This document shows, piece after piece, positions 27,474 through 36,454 of a stretch of DNA of 64,000 bases. Each line of letters begins with the position of its first letter. The stretch's first letter is position 1. The notes beneath the pieces were generated by a model, which worked only from the letters and a program-made list of their open reading frames with translations, was not told the origin of the DNA and searched no databases. Origin of the DNA: Chelonobacter oris (GTDB lineage Bacteria > Pseudomonadota > Gammaproteobacteria > Enterobacterales > Pasteurellaceae); contig NZ_JSUM01000006.1 of NCBI RefSeq assembly GCF_000772535.1, positions 62,001-126,000 of the forward strand, written 5' to 3'. The position numbers were made by a program, and so were the translations under genes.

Positions 27474-28223
27474 TCAACGACATAAATGCTTCATGTAACG
27501 TTCGTCAAGGCGAGTAATCGGCATCATAATCAAAACGTCCGCCGAGTTGAAATCCGGATCCCATGCCGGCTCGCCGCAAATATAAGCCCCGGCACGCAAA
27601 TAGCCTTTAATCAGTGCCGGCGTCGACACCTCAAGGTCTTGTTTGAGCTTGTCCAGTTGCACCGGATTATGCGGAAACACCCGATATTCCAACGGTGATA
27701 AATATTTTTTTTCCAGCTTACGATACAAACTGGCGGCCATATGCCCGCCGTCACTCATGCTGATACTGCCGCAACCGATCATATAAGACAGGTTTTCCAA
27801 CTGCATGAATTTAATCAAGCCCGACCACAGCAACATCACCACGCCGCCGTTGCGGTAATCTTTATGTACGCAGGCTCTGCCCAACTCGACGGTGCGATCA
27901 AATATGTGTTCAATCCGGCTTAAATCAAATTCGCCGGCACTGTACCAGCCGCCGGCTTTGCGTGCGCCTTCGATAGTCAACAGACGATAACAGCCGACAA
28001 CCCGTCCCGAATCTTCGTCTCTAACAATCAAATGCTGACAATGTTCATCATATTTATCAATGTCCAAGCCGTTGACACTGTTGATTTTCGCACCCATCTC
28101 CAATGCGAAAATTTCATAACGAAGACGCTGCGCATCTTCGATTTCGGCTTGAGTGGAAGCCAATGTGACGACCAAACGCTGGTTGTCAATGACATTGTGT
28201 TGTTCTATATGATGCTGCAACAC
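27474..28223 (-). CDS. OlsB-like ornithine-acyl[ACP] N-acyltransferase (GNAT/hemolysin group)
   Basis: 249 residues with the GNAT-like OlsB domain: AQRLRYEIFALEMGA, then DEHCQHLIVRDEDSGRVVGC, and VELGRACVHKDYRNGGV. The C-terminal part (PALIKGYLRAGAYICGEPAW) is also typical. OlsB makes lyso-ornithine lipid from 3-hydroxyacyl-ACP and ornithine. The start is a GTG preceded by AAGGAG. The pair with the PlsC-family gene forms the two-step pathway for a phosphorus-free membrane lipid; note phoA and its PHO box nearby. Confidence 0.78.
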   Translation of the reverse strand: MLQHHIEQHNVIDNQRLVVTLASTQAEIEDAQRLRYEIFALEMGAKINSVNGLDIDKYDEHCQHLIVRDEDSGRVVGCYRLLTIEGARKAGGWYSAGEFDLSRIEHIFDRTVELGRACVHKDYRNGGVVMLLWSGLIKFMQLENLSYMIGCGSISMSDGGHMAASLYRKLEKKYLSPLEYRVFPHNPVQLDKLKQDLEVSTPALIKGYLRAGAYICGEPAWDPDFNSADVLIMMPITRLDERYMKHLCR

Positions 28224-28278
28224 ACACTCTCCTTACCCAAATATTCGTTCTACTCTAACAATTCAGGGCGTTATCATA

Positions 28279-29496
28279 TCATTCTTGCGTATTTCGTAAA
28301 ACATTTATTGGCGAGCGGCGGTATAGTAGCAACGAGGGCAATAAAGCAATCAAAATCGCAAAGATAAAATTAAACACAATAAACCGGCACTCTTCTTCAC
28401 CTAGTCTAACCGGCAACACGAAGCCGCTTTGCAAGCCAAGATGTTGCGAAATCAATTGTGCCGCAACATAGCCGATCACTACGCCAAGCAACATTGCCAA
28501 GGCAATCATCACGATCAACGCAAACCAAATCAACAAGAAAATTTTAGCACGCGGCGCACCAAAGATTCGCCATGCAGCAACCTGTTTTTGCCTATTTTGT
28601 AGGTACAGTACGATAATCATCAGTAATGCGACGGCAACTAAAATCCGTGTCACAACCGAAACCCATAATAAGACTTCTTTGCCGTCACCTAACACACCAT
28701 AAACCCGCACTAACACTTCAGCAGGAAACACCGCTTGTGTATGATCGGTTTTATATTGGCTACGCAACTGATACGCACCGGCAAAACTTTGAGGTTTAAT
28801 CACAATCGCCGATACGCCTAATTCGGCAATTTCATGATCGTGTTCATCTTCATAACCGGGGGGACCATCATGCTCGTGATCATGTTCTTGGTGTACCGCC
28901 CAAACACTGGTAATCGGCACTAGTAATGCTTTATCCCAAATACTGCCTTCTTCAGGCAACACGCCCACCACGTTATACACAATCTCATCGTGCGAGTGGT
29001 GATTACTTTCACCTAATTGCCCGTGCATCGGTGTAAATGTATCGCCTACATTCAAACCGCTCTTTGCGCCGACAACTGCTTCATAATCTTTTTCAAATAC
29101 CCGTCCTTCAGCAAGCTGACGCTCACCGCCATCGAGCACAAGTGCGGTATTGGTGCCGACGATCGGCATACGTTGATAATAATCACCGAATGCTAACGGT
29201 GCAGCCCAATCGACTAACGGATTCAATTCAATTTCTTTTAAAACCGTGGTGTCCAACAAATTTAATGGTGACGGCTGTAAAAAAACCGTACTTAACACGA
29301 GTTGTACTTCACTACCCGGCGCGCCGACTACCAGATCAAAACGATCTGCCGCTTGTGCACTGCCTTCACGCAATGCCCGCTCTTGCAAACCGACGGTAAT
29401 ACTAAGTGCGGTAGAAAGTGCAATCAGCAAAATAATCATCAGACTGCCGAATTTACTTTTTTTAAAGTCAAGCAACAACAATTTCAGCATTAACAT
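28279..29496 (-). CDS. FtsX-like ABC transporter permease with His-rich periplasmic loop
   Basis: 405 residues. One N-terminal helix, a large periplasmic domain and three C-terminal helices give the MacB/LolC topology. At about residues 195-225 the loop contains HDHEHD and DEHDHE, a likely metal-binding stretch. It starts 2 bp after the ATPase stop. Similar permease-ATPase-CxxC protein sets are found in gamma-proteobacteria, and in Vibrio I recall one being linked to zinc; a zinc or other metal role here is inference. Confidence 0.8.
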   Translation of the reverse strand: MLMLKLLLLDFKKSKFGSLMIILLIALSTALSITVGLQERALREGSAQAADRFDLVVGAPGSEVQLVLSTVFLQPSPLNLLDTTVLKEIELNPLVDWAAPLAFGDYYQRMPIVGTNTALVLDGGERQLAEGRVFEKDYEAVVGAKSGLNVGDTFTPMHGQLGESNHHSHDEIVYNVVGVLPEEGSIWDKALLVPITSVWAVHQEHDHEHDGPPGYEDEHDHEIAELGVSAIVIKPQSFAGAYQLRSQYKTDHTQAVFPAEVLVRVYGVLGDGKEVLLWVSVVTRILVAVALLMIIVLYLQNRQKQVAAWRIFGAPRAKIFLLIWFALIVMIALAMLLGVVIGYVAAQLISQHLGLQSGFVLPVRLGEEECRFIVFNFIFAILIALLPSLLLYRRSPINVLRNTQE

Positions 29497-29498
29497 AC

Positions 29499-30176
29499 TT
29501 ATACTCCTTTCCGCTCATCCGCCACGATAACGCCATTTTGTAACCGTAATTGACGTTGCAGTTGATCCGACAAAAATCGGTCATGGGTAGCAACCAACAA
29601 AGTACATTGTTCTTTTTCGCTGATTTCCAATAATAAGCGCGCTATATTACGACTATTTTCCGCATCCAAACTTGCCGTCGGTTCATCGGCAATGATCATC
29701 TGCGGTTTTGCCAATAATGCTCTGGCAATCGCCACTCGTTGCATTTCCCCACGTGATAATTTAGCCACATCACTGTGTAAGCGAGCCATATTCATTTCAG
29801 TCAGCAAGTATTCCGCTCGTTGTTTTATATCTTCTGCGACATGCCAATGACGAAATGCAAACGGCAGCAACACATTTTCCAAAGCGGTCAAGCCGTTAGT
29901 CAAATAAAAATTCTGCATCACCATGCCGATATGCTCAAAACGCCAAGTATCACTTGCGGTTGCGGAAAGTGCGGTCAGTTCTTGCCGTCTCCATTTCACC
30001 GTACCACTGCCGGGTTTCAATAATCCGCTGATAATGTTTAAAAAAGTACTCTTACCGCAGCCGGAAGGCCCCATCACAGCAACCTGTTGCGCACTCGGAA
30101 TCGTTAATTGCGGAATGGCTAAAATCGGTTCCGGCAATGCCGGAATATTGACGGTTAAATCACTGATTTCTAACAT
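29499..30176 (-). CDS. ABC transporter ATP-binding protein (LolD/MacB-type)
   Basis: 225 residues. Walker A GPSGCGKST, Q-loop MQNFYLTNGLTALENVLLP, signature LSRGEMQRVAIARAL, Walker B MIIADEPTASLD and the H-loop ATHD are all present. It is the motor for the adjacent FtsX-like permease. The signature reads LSRGE rather than the usual LSGGE. The ATG at 30176 follows AGGAGA closely; the longer frame to 30191 is less likely. Confidence 0.88.
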   Translation of the reverse strand: MLEISDLTVNIPALPEPILAIPQLTIPSAQQVAVMGPSGCGKSTFLNIISGLLKPGSGTVKWRRQELTALSATASDTWRFEHIGMVMQNFYLTNGLTALENVLLPFAFRHWHVAEDIKQRAEYLLTEMNMARLHSDVAKLSRGEMQRVAIARALLAKPQMIIADEPTASLDAENSRNIARLLLEISEKEQCTLLVATHDRFLSDQLQRQLRLQNGVIVADERKGV

Positions 30177-30212
30177 CCAATCTCCTGTCAAACTCAGAAA
30201 GAAAAGCGTGTT

Positions 30213-30707
30213 TTATAATTTACTGAATTTTGCGTTAGTTATTCTTAGCAAACTGACAAATCCGGTTTCCGGATCAGTCCAAGAACCATACGCCAATTTT
30301 CCCGTGACTTTAATCATGGCATTACTCTGGACGAAAGGCTGCTTTTTATCCAAATACACCACGACAATATCTGCCGGCCAATCTGCATCAGACGAACAAA
30401 ACGGACACAGTGCCATCGGCGCTTTGGTCAAAACAAAAAATTGTGCATCGGCTTTGAGCGGCGGTGCCATAAAGCCGTCCATATCAACAGTCTGATCTTT
30501 CAAACTTTTAACTTTTTCGGAAAACTCCATGCCAAGCACTGAAATTTTGCCGTATAGCTCATCAAAGGTCAGATTGGTAGAGGCAAAAGTCGATAGGCTC
30601 ATCAATAACAATCCTACGCAAAGTAATCCGCGTTTGATACCTTGAAACAAACCAAATTTAAATGAAAAGAGCGGGGTTTCCCCCGCTTTGATTAATTGAA
30701 TGGTCAT
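30213..30707 (-). CDS. Exported protein with CPFC motif (DUF3299-like), start uncertain
   Basis: The mature part has a PMALCPFCSSDADWP stretch with a CxxC, then GKLAYGSWTDPETGFVSLL. A signal peptide core (LLCVGLLLMSLSTFAS) lies about 30-45 residues from the first ATG. If translation began at 30707 it would run through a strong terminator hairpin (30670-30687) and place 26 odd residues before the signal peptide; a TTG at 30650 gives a normal signal peptide (145 residues) but has no clear ribosome site. It precedes the ABC genes by 36 bp, suggesting a partner in the same export system. Function unknown. Confidence 0.7.
   Translation of the reverse strand: MTIQLIKAGETPLFSFKFGLFQGIKRGLLCVGLLLMSLSTFASTNLTFDELYGKISVLGMEFSEKVKSLKDQTVDMDGFMAPPLKADAQFFVLTKAPMALCPFCSSDADWPADIVVVYLDKKQPFVQSNAMIKVTGKLAYGSWTDPETGFVSLLRITNAKFSKL
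30670..30687 (-). terminator. GAAA-loop Rho-independent terminator after phoA
   Basis: On the minus strand AGCGGGG, loop GAAA and CCCCGCT form a tight hairpin followed by CTTTTC. It lies 38 bp after the phoA stop. It overlaps the 5' end of the next open frame, so either that gene starts further on or some read-through feeds the ABC operon. Confidence 0.8.
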
Positions 30708-30724
30708 GTTCACTCGAATGCCTA

Positions 30725-32476
30725 TTATTTTTTAGCGCTATTGATAGCCAAGCTGTCAACAATCACTTTATAAATATCAGAGTTTTCCATGTAACCACGA
30801 ATCTCTTCCGAACCGGGACCTTGTGCTTGAATCACGACATCATCAATGGCATGTACGCCGGTTGATTCGCTTTTCGGCAAGATACCGGTACGCAATACCG
30901 CCCCCGGAATATCTTTATACGCTTCGTTGGCAACATACTCGTCTTTCTCGTTTTTCAACGCCGGTACGAATTGACCGTCTAATTTCGGACGGAAAGTTTC
31001 ATAGTAATCCGGATAATTGTTGAAGAACACCGCTAAACGTTTGCTGACATCCAGTTTATCCGGATAGCCGTCACCGTCTTTATCTTCATAGTTCGGATAA
31101 CCCGCCGCCGCATACACGCCCACTTTTTCACGCATGGCATTGGCATCACCCGGTTTGTCATCATCAACCGTACCGATTAAAGAAATACCGTGAGTATGGT
31201 CACCGGTTACGATAATCAAGGTATCCGGATTTTTCTCCGCAAATTCTTGCGCAATTGCGATTGATTTATCCAATAAGATGGTACCCATAATCGCACGTTC
31301 CCAATCCAATGGATGTGAGGCTTTATCGATTAATGATGACTCAACTACCAATACAAAGCCGTCTTCATTTTGCGATAACACGTCAAGTGCGGTTTTGGTC
31401 ATGGTTGTCAGATCCGGTTGATCCGGGAATTTTTTGGTAACACCGTTATCAGTCAAGAAACGACGATCCAATACGGTATCCATGTTGCCGGTGTGAAATA
31501 AACCTAACAATTGCTTAGTGTCTTTCGGAATCGAAGTCAATTCAGTATTGTTGGTCACCAATTGGTATCCGTCTTTTTTGAACATTTCCACATAATTCAA
31601 ATCGTCTTTACGTTTTGAACCCGGTACACTTTGCGGCAAGAAATAGGCAGAACCACCACCCATGATGACATCCGGTTTTACATCGTGGAACATACCGGTG
31701 ATTTTATCTTTATCTGCACGGCGACGAGTATGGGAAACAACGGCTGCCGGTGTCGCATCTTGAATTTCAGAATCGGTCACCACACCAACGCTTTTGTTGG
31801 TTTTACGTTTGATCAATTCACCCAGCGTTTCTTGTTTCGGATGATTCAGGTTATCAACGGAACGGCTGACATATACACCCAACGCATTAATCGCAGATTT
31901 ATGACCGGTCATGTAAGCACTCATGGTATTAGCACTGTCGGCTGTAATCGCATCGGTGCTTGATGTACCGATAAAACCGGTTACAGGCAAGCTGTCCATT
32001 GCCAGTTTGGCATTGGCTTTCCCTTCAGTTATCCCTTTCGATAAAATTCGCGCACCGGTACGATGCGCTACTGACAAACCGTCGCCCAAAAAGAAAATCA
32101 CATTTTTCGCTTTGGCCACATCCGGTGTTTGATATATCGTCCAATCGACCGCACTTTCTTTGCCGTTTGCTTTGACTTCCACTTTATAATCGCCGGCATC
32201 CTGAATGCTGACGTTGCGCAGCCAAAGTGCGGATACATCTTTGCCATCTTCTTTTTCAATAAATTCCACATTGGTATTACCCAATACGTCTTTAAAATCT
32301 TTACCGTTGATCTGAATACCGACATCTTCCAGCTTAACAATTTCATCGAATTCTACTTTAAAATCGAATTTTCCGTCTACCATTATGGTCGCACGATCAA
32401 TCGGATAGATGCTTTGCGCAACTACACTCAACGGCAGGGCAGCTACCATAAATGGCAATAGGTAACGTAACTTCAT
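30725..32476 (-). CDS. phoA: Alkaline phosphatase (PhoA-type) with N-terminal extra domain
   Basis: 583 residues with a signal peptide (about 1-20, cleavage after VVAQ). Residues about 20-115 form an extra beta-rich region, then the phosphatase fold begins (NVIFFLGDGLS). The nucleophile Ser sits in TADSANTMSAYMTG (E. coli: TDSAASATAWSTG), and metal ligands appear in ESSLIDKASH and GDHTHG. E. coli PhoA is 471 residues, so this is a long form. It removes phosphate from organic esters in the periplasm and needs zinc. Upstream lies a PHO box, showing phosphate-starvation control. Confidence 0.9.
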   Translation of the reverse strand: MKLRYLLPFMVAALPLSVVAQSIYPIDRATIMVDGKFDFKVEFDEIVKLEDVGIQINGKDFKDVLGNTNVEFIEKEDGKDVSALWLRNVSIQDAGDYKVEVKANGKESAVDWTIYQTPDVAKAKNVIFFLGDGLSVAHRTGARILSKGITEGKANAKLAMDSLPVTGFIGTSSTDAITADSANTMSAYMTGHKSAINALGVYVSRSVDNLNHPKQETLGELIKRKTNKSVGVVTDSEIQDATPAAVVSHTRRRADKDKITGMFHDVKPDVIMGGGSAYFLPQSVPGSKRKDDLNYVEMFKKDGYQLVTNNTELTSIPKDTKQLLGLFHTGNMDTVLDRRFLTDNGVTKKFPDQPDLTTMTKTALDVLSQNEDGFVLVVESSLIDKASHPLDWERAIMGTILLDKSIAIAQEFAEKNPDTLIIVTGDHTHGISLIGTVDDDKPGDANAMREKVGVYAAAGYPNYEDKDGDGYPDKLDVSKRLAVFFNNYPDYYETFRPKLDGQFVPALKNEKDEYVANEAYKDIPGAVLRTGILPKSESTGVHAIDDVVIQAQGPGSEEIRGYMENSDIYKVIVDSLAINSAKK

Positions 32477-32529
32477 TTTTGTCTCCTAATCTTTATATAG
32501 TAATAAATTGCTTAATTTGCTTCGCCATC

Positions 32530-32562
32530 ACTATACAAAAGAAATATGACAGAAATATGACA
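32530..32562 (-). promoter_or_regulatory. PHO box and -10 element of phoA
   Basis: Two direct repeats TGTCATA (minus strand, at 32556-32562 and 32545-32551) are 11 bp apart, the PhoB box pattern. A TATAGT -10 element (32530-32535) lies 9 bases downstream, so the box replaces the -35. A start near 32523 leaves a leader of about 45 bases before phoA. The rest of the 32477-32658 gap is AT-rich and holds no other clear feature. Confidence 0.8.
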
Positions 32563-32658
32563 ATGACCGATTTAAACATGATTACTTCCATCTATTTTTC
32601 ATTACATCAAGTTTTGGTGTTATGCTAAAATATTCCTTTTTGCAACGAATTCACTGTT

Positions 32659-33846
32659 ATGTGCCTTTCCCGTTCCGCTTCACCCACGGCGACACCGCCC
32701 AATATTATTGCTTTTGCATTTTTACTGATGGCTTTTCTGACCGGTATCGGCTCGGCTTTCCAGCTACCGGTTCTCAGCCTGTTTTTATCGCAAGAAGTCG
32801 AAGCCGGTCCGCTTGCGGTCGGTTTCTTTTATTCGTTTAACGCAGTGGTCGGCATTGTGATCGGGCAGTTACTGGCAAGCTATTCCGATCGGCATCCGGA
32901 TCGACGTAAAATCATTTTGCTGTGTTGTCTGATGGCCGCCGCCGGCTACTTGATTTTTGCTTTCAGCCGCAGCTATTACATTTTGATTACCTTTGCCGTT
33001 GTCTTGTATGGGCTGGGTTCCGCCGCAAACCCGCAAATTTTTGCCTTCGCCCGCGAATACAGCGAACGCAGCCAAAAGGACGCGGTCATGTTCTCCACCA
33101 TTATGCGCACCCAGATTTCACTGGCATGGATTGTCGGCCCGCCGTTGGCATTTTCGCTGGCGGTCGGTATGGGGTTTGAATTTTTGTTTTCGCTCGGCGC
33201 AGTCACCTTTCTTGCCAGCGGCATTCTGGCCTTTACCCTCTTACCGAAAGTGCGGAAAAGCAATAATTACAGCAATACGGCAAAAACCCAAGCGCCACGT
33301 CAAAACCGTCGTGCCACCCTGTTTTTATTTATAACGACTATGCTGATTTTCTGTTGCAACAGCATCTATTTGATCAATATGCCGCTATATGTCATTAAAA
33401 CCTTACAATTGGAAGAAAAACTGGCGGGAATTCTGATGGGGACTGCCGCCGGGCTGGAAATTCCGATTATGCTGCTCGCCGGCTACCTCACCCGTTATGT
33501 CAGTAAAAAAAGCCTGCTGCTGTTCGCCATTGCCTGCGGACTGCTGTTTTATCTCGGCTTGCTGTTTATTGAAAATCCGTGGGGTCTGATTGCGCTGCAA
33601 CTGCTGAATGCAGTACTGATCGGCATTATCGCCACTATCGGTATGCTCTATTTTCAGGATTTGATGCCGCAACAATTGGGCGCCGCCACTACGCTTTTCA
33701 CCAATGCGGCAAAAAGCAGTTGGGTGATTGCCGGTCCGATTGCCGGCGCCATTGCCGAAATTTGGGATTATGCATCGGTGTTCTATTTCTGCCTGCTGTT
33801 TATTCTGCTGGCGTTTTTCAGTATGTGGAAAGTCAAATCATGTTAA
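32659..33846 (+). CDS. MFS sugar efflux transporter (SetA/SetB-like)
   Basis: 395 residues with 12 helices. The N-terminal GSAFQLPVLSLFLSQEVEAG and the loop YSDRHPDRRKIIL fit the Set (sugar efflux) family. These export sugars or their analogues by proton antiport. The start has no strong ribosome site, and the first 15 residues are hydrophilic. It overlaps the next gene by 7 bp. Confidence 0.8.
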   Translation: MCLSRSASPTATPPNIIAFAFLLMAFLTGIGSAFQLPVLSLFLSQEVEAGPLAVGFFYSFNAVVGIVIGQLLASYSDRHPDRRKIILLCCLMAAAGYLIFAFSRSYYILITFAVVLYGLGSAANPQIFAFAREYSERSQKDAVMFSTIMRTQISLAWIVGPPLAFSLAVGMGFEFLFSLGAVTFLASGILAFTLLPKVRKSNNYSNTAKTQAPRQNRRATLFLFITTMLIFCCNSIYLINMPLYVIKTLQLEEKLAGILMGTAAGLEIPIMLLAGYLTRYVSKKSLLLFAIACGLLFYLGLLFIENPWGLIALQLLNAVLIGIIATIGMLYFQDLMPQQLGAATTLFTNAAKSSWVIAGPIAGAIAEIWDYASVFYFCLLFILLAFFSMWKVKSC

Positions 33847-34739
33847 ACCAAAGTGCGGTTGCGCCGAATCAAGCCCTAAAAGGACATTTAATCGTGTTCC
33901 TCACCATTGTTACTTGGGGAACAACGTATGTCGCAACCAAAGTATTGCTGCAAGATTTTCGCCCGTTGGAAATTTTGGTCATCCGTTTTGTTATCGGTTT
34001 TATTGCGCTATACCTGATTTATCCGCGTCGCCTGCCGTTTACCGATTGGCGACAGGAGGGCTATTTTGCCGCCGCCGGATTGAGCGGTATCACACTCTAC
34101 TTTCTGTTGGAAAATATCGCCCTGCTCTACACTCAGGCAATCAATGTCGGCATTATTATCGCCGTCGCCCCGCTGCTGACCGCACTTTTCAATCTGTTAT
34201 TTTTAGGCGGTGAAAAACCCTCCGTTCGCTTTTATTCCGGTTTCACCCTGGCCATGATCGGGGTGGTTTTAATTAGCCTGCAAAACAACACTGAACTGCA
34301 ATTAAATCCATTCGGGGATCTGCTCGCCTTTTTAGCGGCGTTGGTTTGGGCGATTTATTCGATTCTGATGCGAAAGATCAGTGAATTCGGCTACCGCACG
34401 TTGCAAACGACACGACGTACGTTTTTCTACGGCTTATTGTTTATGTCGCCGCCGGTGTTTTTGACTGATTTTCAACTTTCGTTTGACAAAATCCTGCGCC
34501 CCGACAACCTGCTGAATATCCTGTTTTTAGGCTTGTGCGCCTCTGCAATCTGCTTTGTCAGCTGGAATTATGCGGTCAAAATATTAGGTGCGGTCAAAAC
34601 CAGCCTGTATATTTATCTGGTACCGGTGATTACGGTGATAAGTGCGGTCTGGATTCTGAATGAAAAACTGACTTGGCTCGCCGCTATCGGGATTGTGTTT
34701 ACCCTGCTCGGTTTGGCGATATCGGAAAGGAAAAAATAA
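33840..34739 (+). CDS. EamA-domain DMT exporter
   Basis: 299 residues, ten helices in two EamA repeats; ITVVTWGTTYVATK-like N-terminus (LTIVTWGTTYVATKVLLQ) and SWNYAVKILGAVKTS in the second half. The ATG lies within the end of the previous gene, so the two are coupled. An uptake signal covers codons 4-7. The substrate is probably an amino acid or metabolite. Confidence 0.82.
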   Translation: MLNQSAVAPNQALKGHLIVFLTIVTWGTTYVATKVLLQDFRPLEILVIRFVIGFIALYLIYPRRLPFTDWRQEGYFAAAGLSGITLYFLLENIALLYTQAINVGIIIAVAPLLTALFNLLFLGGEKPSVRFYSGFTLAMIGVVLISLQNNTELQLNPFGDLLAFLAALVWAIYSILMRKISEFGYRTLQTTRRTFFYGLLFMSPPVFLTDFQLSFDKILRPDNLLNILFLGLCASAICFVSWNYAVKILGAVKTSLYIYLVPVITVISAVWILNEKLTWLAAIGIVFTLLGLAISERKK

Positions 34740-34740
34740 A

Positions 34741-34765
34741 ACGGCTGCCAAAGCAGCCGTTTTTA
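34741..34765 (+). terminator. Rho-independent terminator after the two exporter genes
   Basis: ACGGCTGC (34741-34748), loop CAAA, GCAGCCGT (34753-34760) and TTTTT. It may also work for the convergent pgi gene because A-rich bases flank it. Confidence 0.9.
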
Positions 34766-34787
34766 ATAATTGACATGCAAAGTGCGG

Positions 34788-36434
34788 TCAACGCCACGCT
34801 TTGAACTGATTGATCAACCCATTGGTCGAACTGTCGTGCGAACTGATTTGTTCGTTGTTTTCCAGCTCCGGCAAAATCCGATTTGCCAATTGTTTGCCAA
34901 GCTCCACGCCCCACTGATCGAAGCTGAAGATATTGAAAATCACGCCCTGAACAAAGATTTTATGCTCATAAATCGCAATCAGTGCGCCCAAACTGAACGG
35001 GGTAATTTTCTGTAACAGAATGGAATTGGTCGGGCGGTTACCTTCAAACACTTTATACGGCACGATATGCGCCACTTCATCCAGCGATTTACCCGCCGCC
35101 AGAAACTCTTGCTCGACCACTGTTTTGCTTTTGCCGAAAGCCAGCGCTTCGGTTTGGGCAAAGAAATTCGACAGCAGTTTGGCATGATGATCCGACAACG
35201 GATTATGAGTTTGTGCCGGCGCGATGAAATCACACGGAATCCGTTCCGTTCCCTGATGAATCAGCTGATAAAACGCGTGCTGCCCGTTCGTGCCCGGTTC
35301 ACCCCAAATAATCGGCCCGGTTTGATAATTGACTTTACTGCCGTCGCGGGCGACAAATTTACCGTTGGATTCCATATTGCCTTGTTGAAAATAGGCGGCA
35401 AAGCGGTGCATATATTGATCATACGGCAAAATAGCTTCCGATTCGGCGCCGAGAAAATTGCTGTTCCAAATCCCGATTAACGCCAGTGTAACCGGAATAT
35501 TTTGCTCAATCGGCGTGTGGCGGAAATGTTTATCCATTTCATGTGCGCCGCTCAGCAACTGTTCGAAATTGTCAAAACCGACAGACAAGGCAATCGACAA
35601 ACCGATCGCAGACCACAACGAGTAGCGGCCGCCGACCCAATCCCAGAACTCAAACATATTGTCGGTGTCGATGCCGAATTCCGCTACCGCTTTGCCGTTG
35701 GTGGAAAGTGCGGCAAAATGTTTGGCCACATGCCGCTGATCTTTAGCGCTTGCCAAGAACCAGTCGCGTGCCGACAAGGCGTTGGTCATGGTTTCTTGGG
35801 TGGTAAACGTTTTTGAGGCAACCAACACCAAGGTGGTTTCCGGATCGACTTTTTTCAGGGTTTCGGCAATATGCGTGCCGTCGACATTCGAAACAAAGTG
35901 CATATTCAGATGGTTTTTATACGGGCGCAATGCTTCGGTCACCATATAAGGGCCCAAATCCGAACCGCCGATACCGATATTGATCACGTCGGTAATCGCT
36001 TTTCCGGTGTAGCCTTTCCACTCGCCGCCAATCACCCGTCGGCAAAAATCTTTCATTTTTGCCAGCACCGCATTCACGTCCGGCATCACATCATGACCGT
36101 CAACCGACACCGGCGTATTGCTGCGGTTGCGAAGTGCGGTATGCAGCACGGCACGGTTTTCGGTGCGGTTGATTTTTTCCCCGCTGAACATGGCCTCAAT
36201 CGCTTGCGGCAAAGCGCATTCATTCGCCAGCTGCCGCAATAAAGCCAATGTCTCTTGATTCAGCTGATTTTTAGAAAAATCCACCAGAATTTCATGATTA
36301 AAATTCAGGGAGTAGTGCTGAAAGCGGGCGTTGTCCTGTTCGAACAGTTGGGCAATCGTGACAGCTTGCTGCTGTTTTTGGTGCGCTTCCAAAGCCTGCC
36401 ACGCAGCGGTAGCGGTCGGATTGATATTTTGCAT
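34788..36434 (-). CDS. pgi: Glucose-6-phosphate isomerase
   Basis: 548 residues (E. coli 549). PGI signatures are visible: [29 protein letters not shown] and [13 protein letters not shown], with the catalytic Glu/His in the family positions. It interconverts glucose-6-P and fructose-6-P. The ATG at 36434 is preceded by GAGG, better than the upstream 36446. It follows alr by 20 bp on the same strand. Confidence 0.97.
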   Translation of the reverse strand: MQNINPTATAAWQALEAHQKQQQAVTIAQLFEQDNARFQHYSLNFNHEILVDFSKNQLNQETLALLRQLANECALPQAIEAMFSGEKINRTENRAVLHTALRNRSNTPVSVDGHDVMPDVNAVLAKMKDFCRRVIGGEWKGYTGKAITDVINIGIGGSDLGPYMVTEALRPYKNHLNMHFVSNVDGTHIAETLKKVDPETTLVLVASKTFTTQETMTNALSARDWFLASAKDQRHVAKHFAALSTNGKAVAEFGIDTDNMFEFWDWVGGRYSLWSAIGLSIALSVGFDNFEQLLSGAHEMDKHFRHTPIEQNIPVTLALIGIWNSNFLGAESEAILPYDQYMHRFAAYFQQGNMESNGKFVARDGSKVNYQTGPIIWGEPGTNGQHAFYQLIHQGTERIPCDFIAPAQTHNPLSDHHAKLLSNFFAQTEALAFGKSKTVVEQEFLAAGKSLDEVAHIVPYKVFEGNRPTNSILLQKITPFSLGALIAIYEHKIFVQGVIFNIFSFDQWGVELGKQLANRILPELENNEQISSHDSSTNGLINQFKAWR

Positions 36435-36454
36435 GTTATACCTCATTAGATAAG

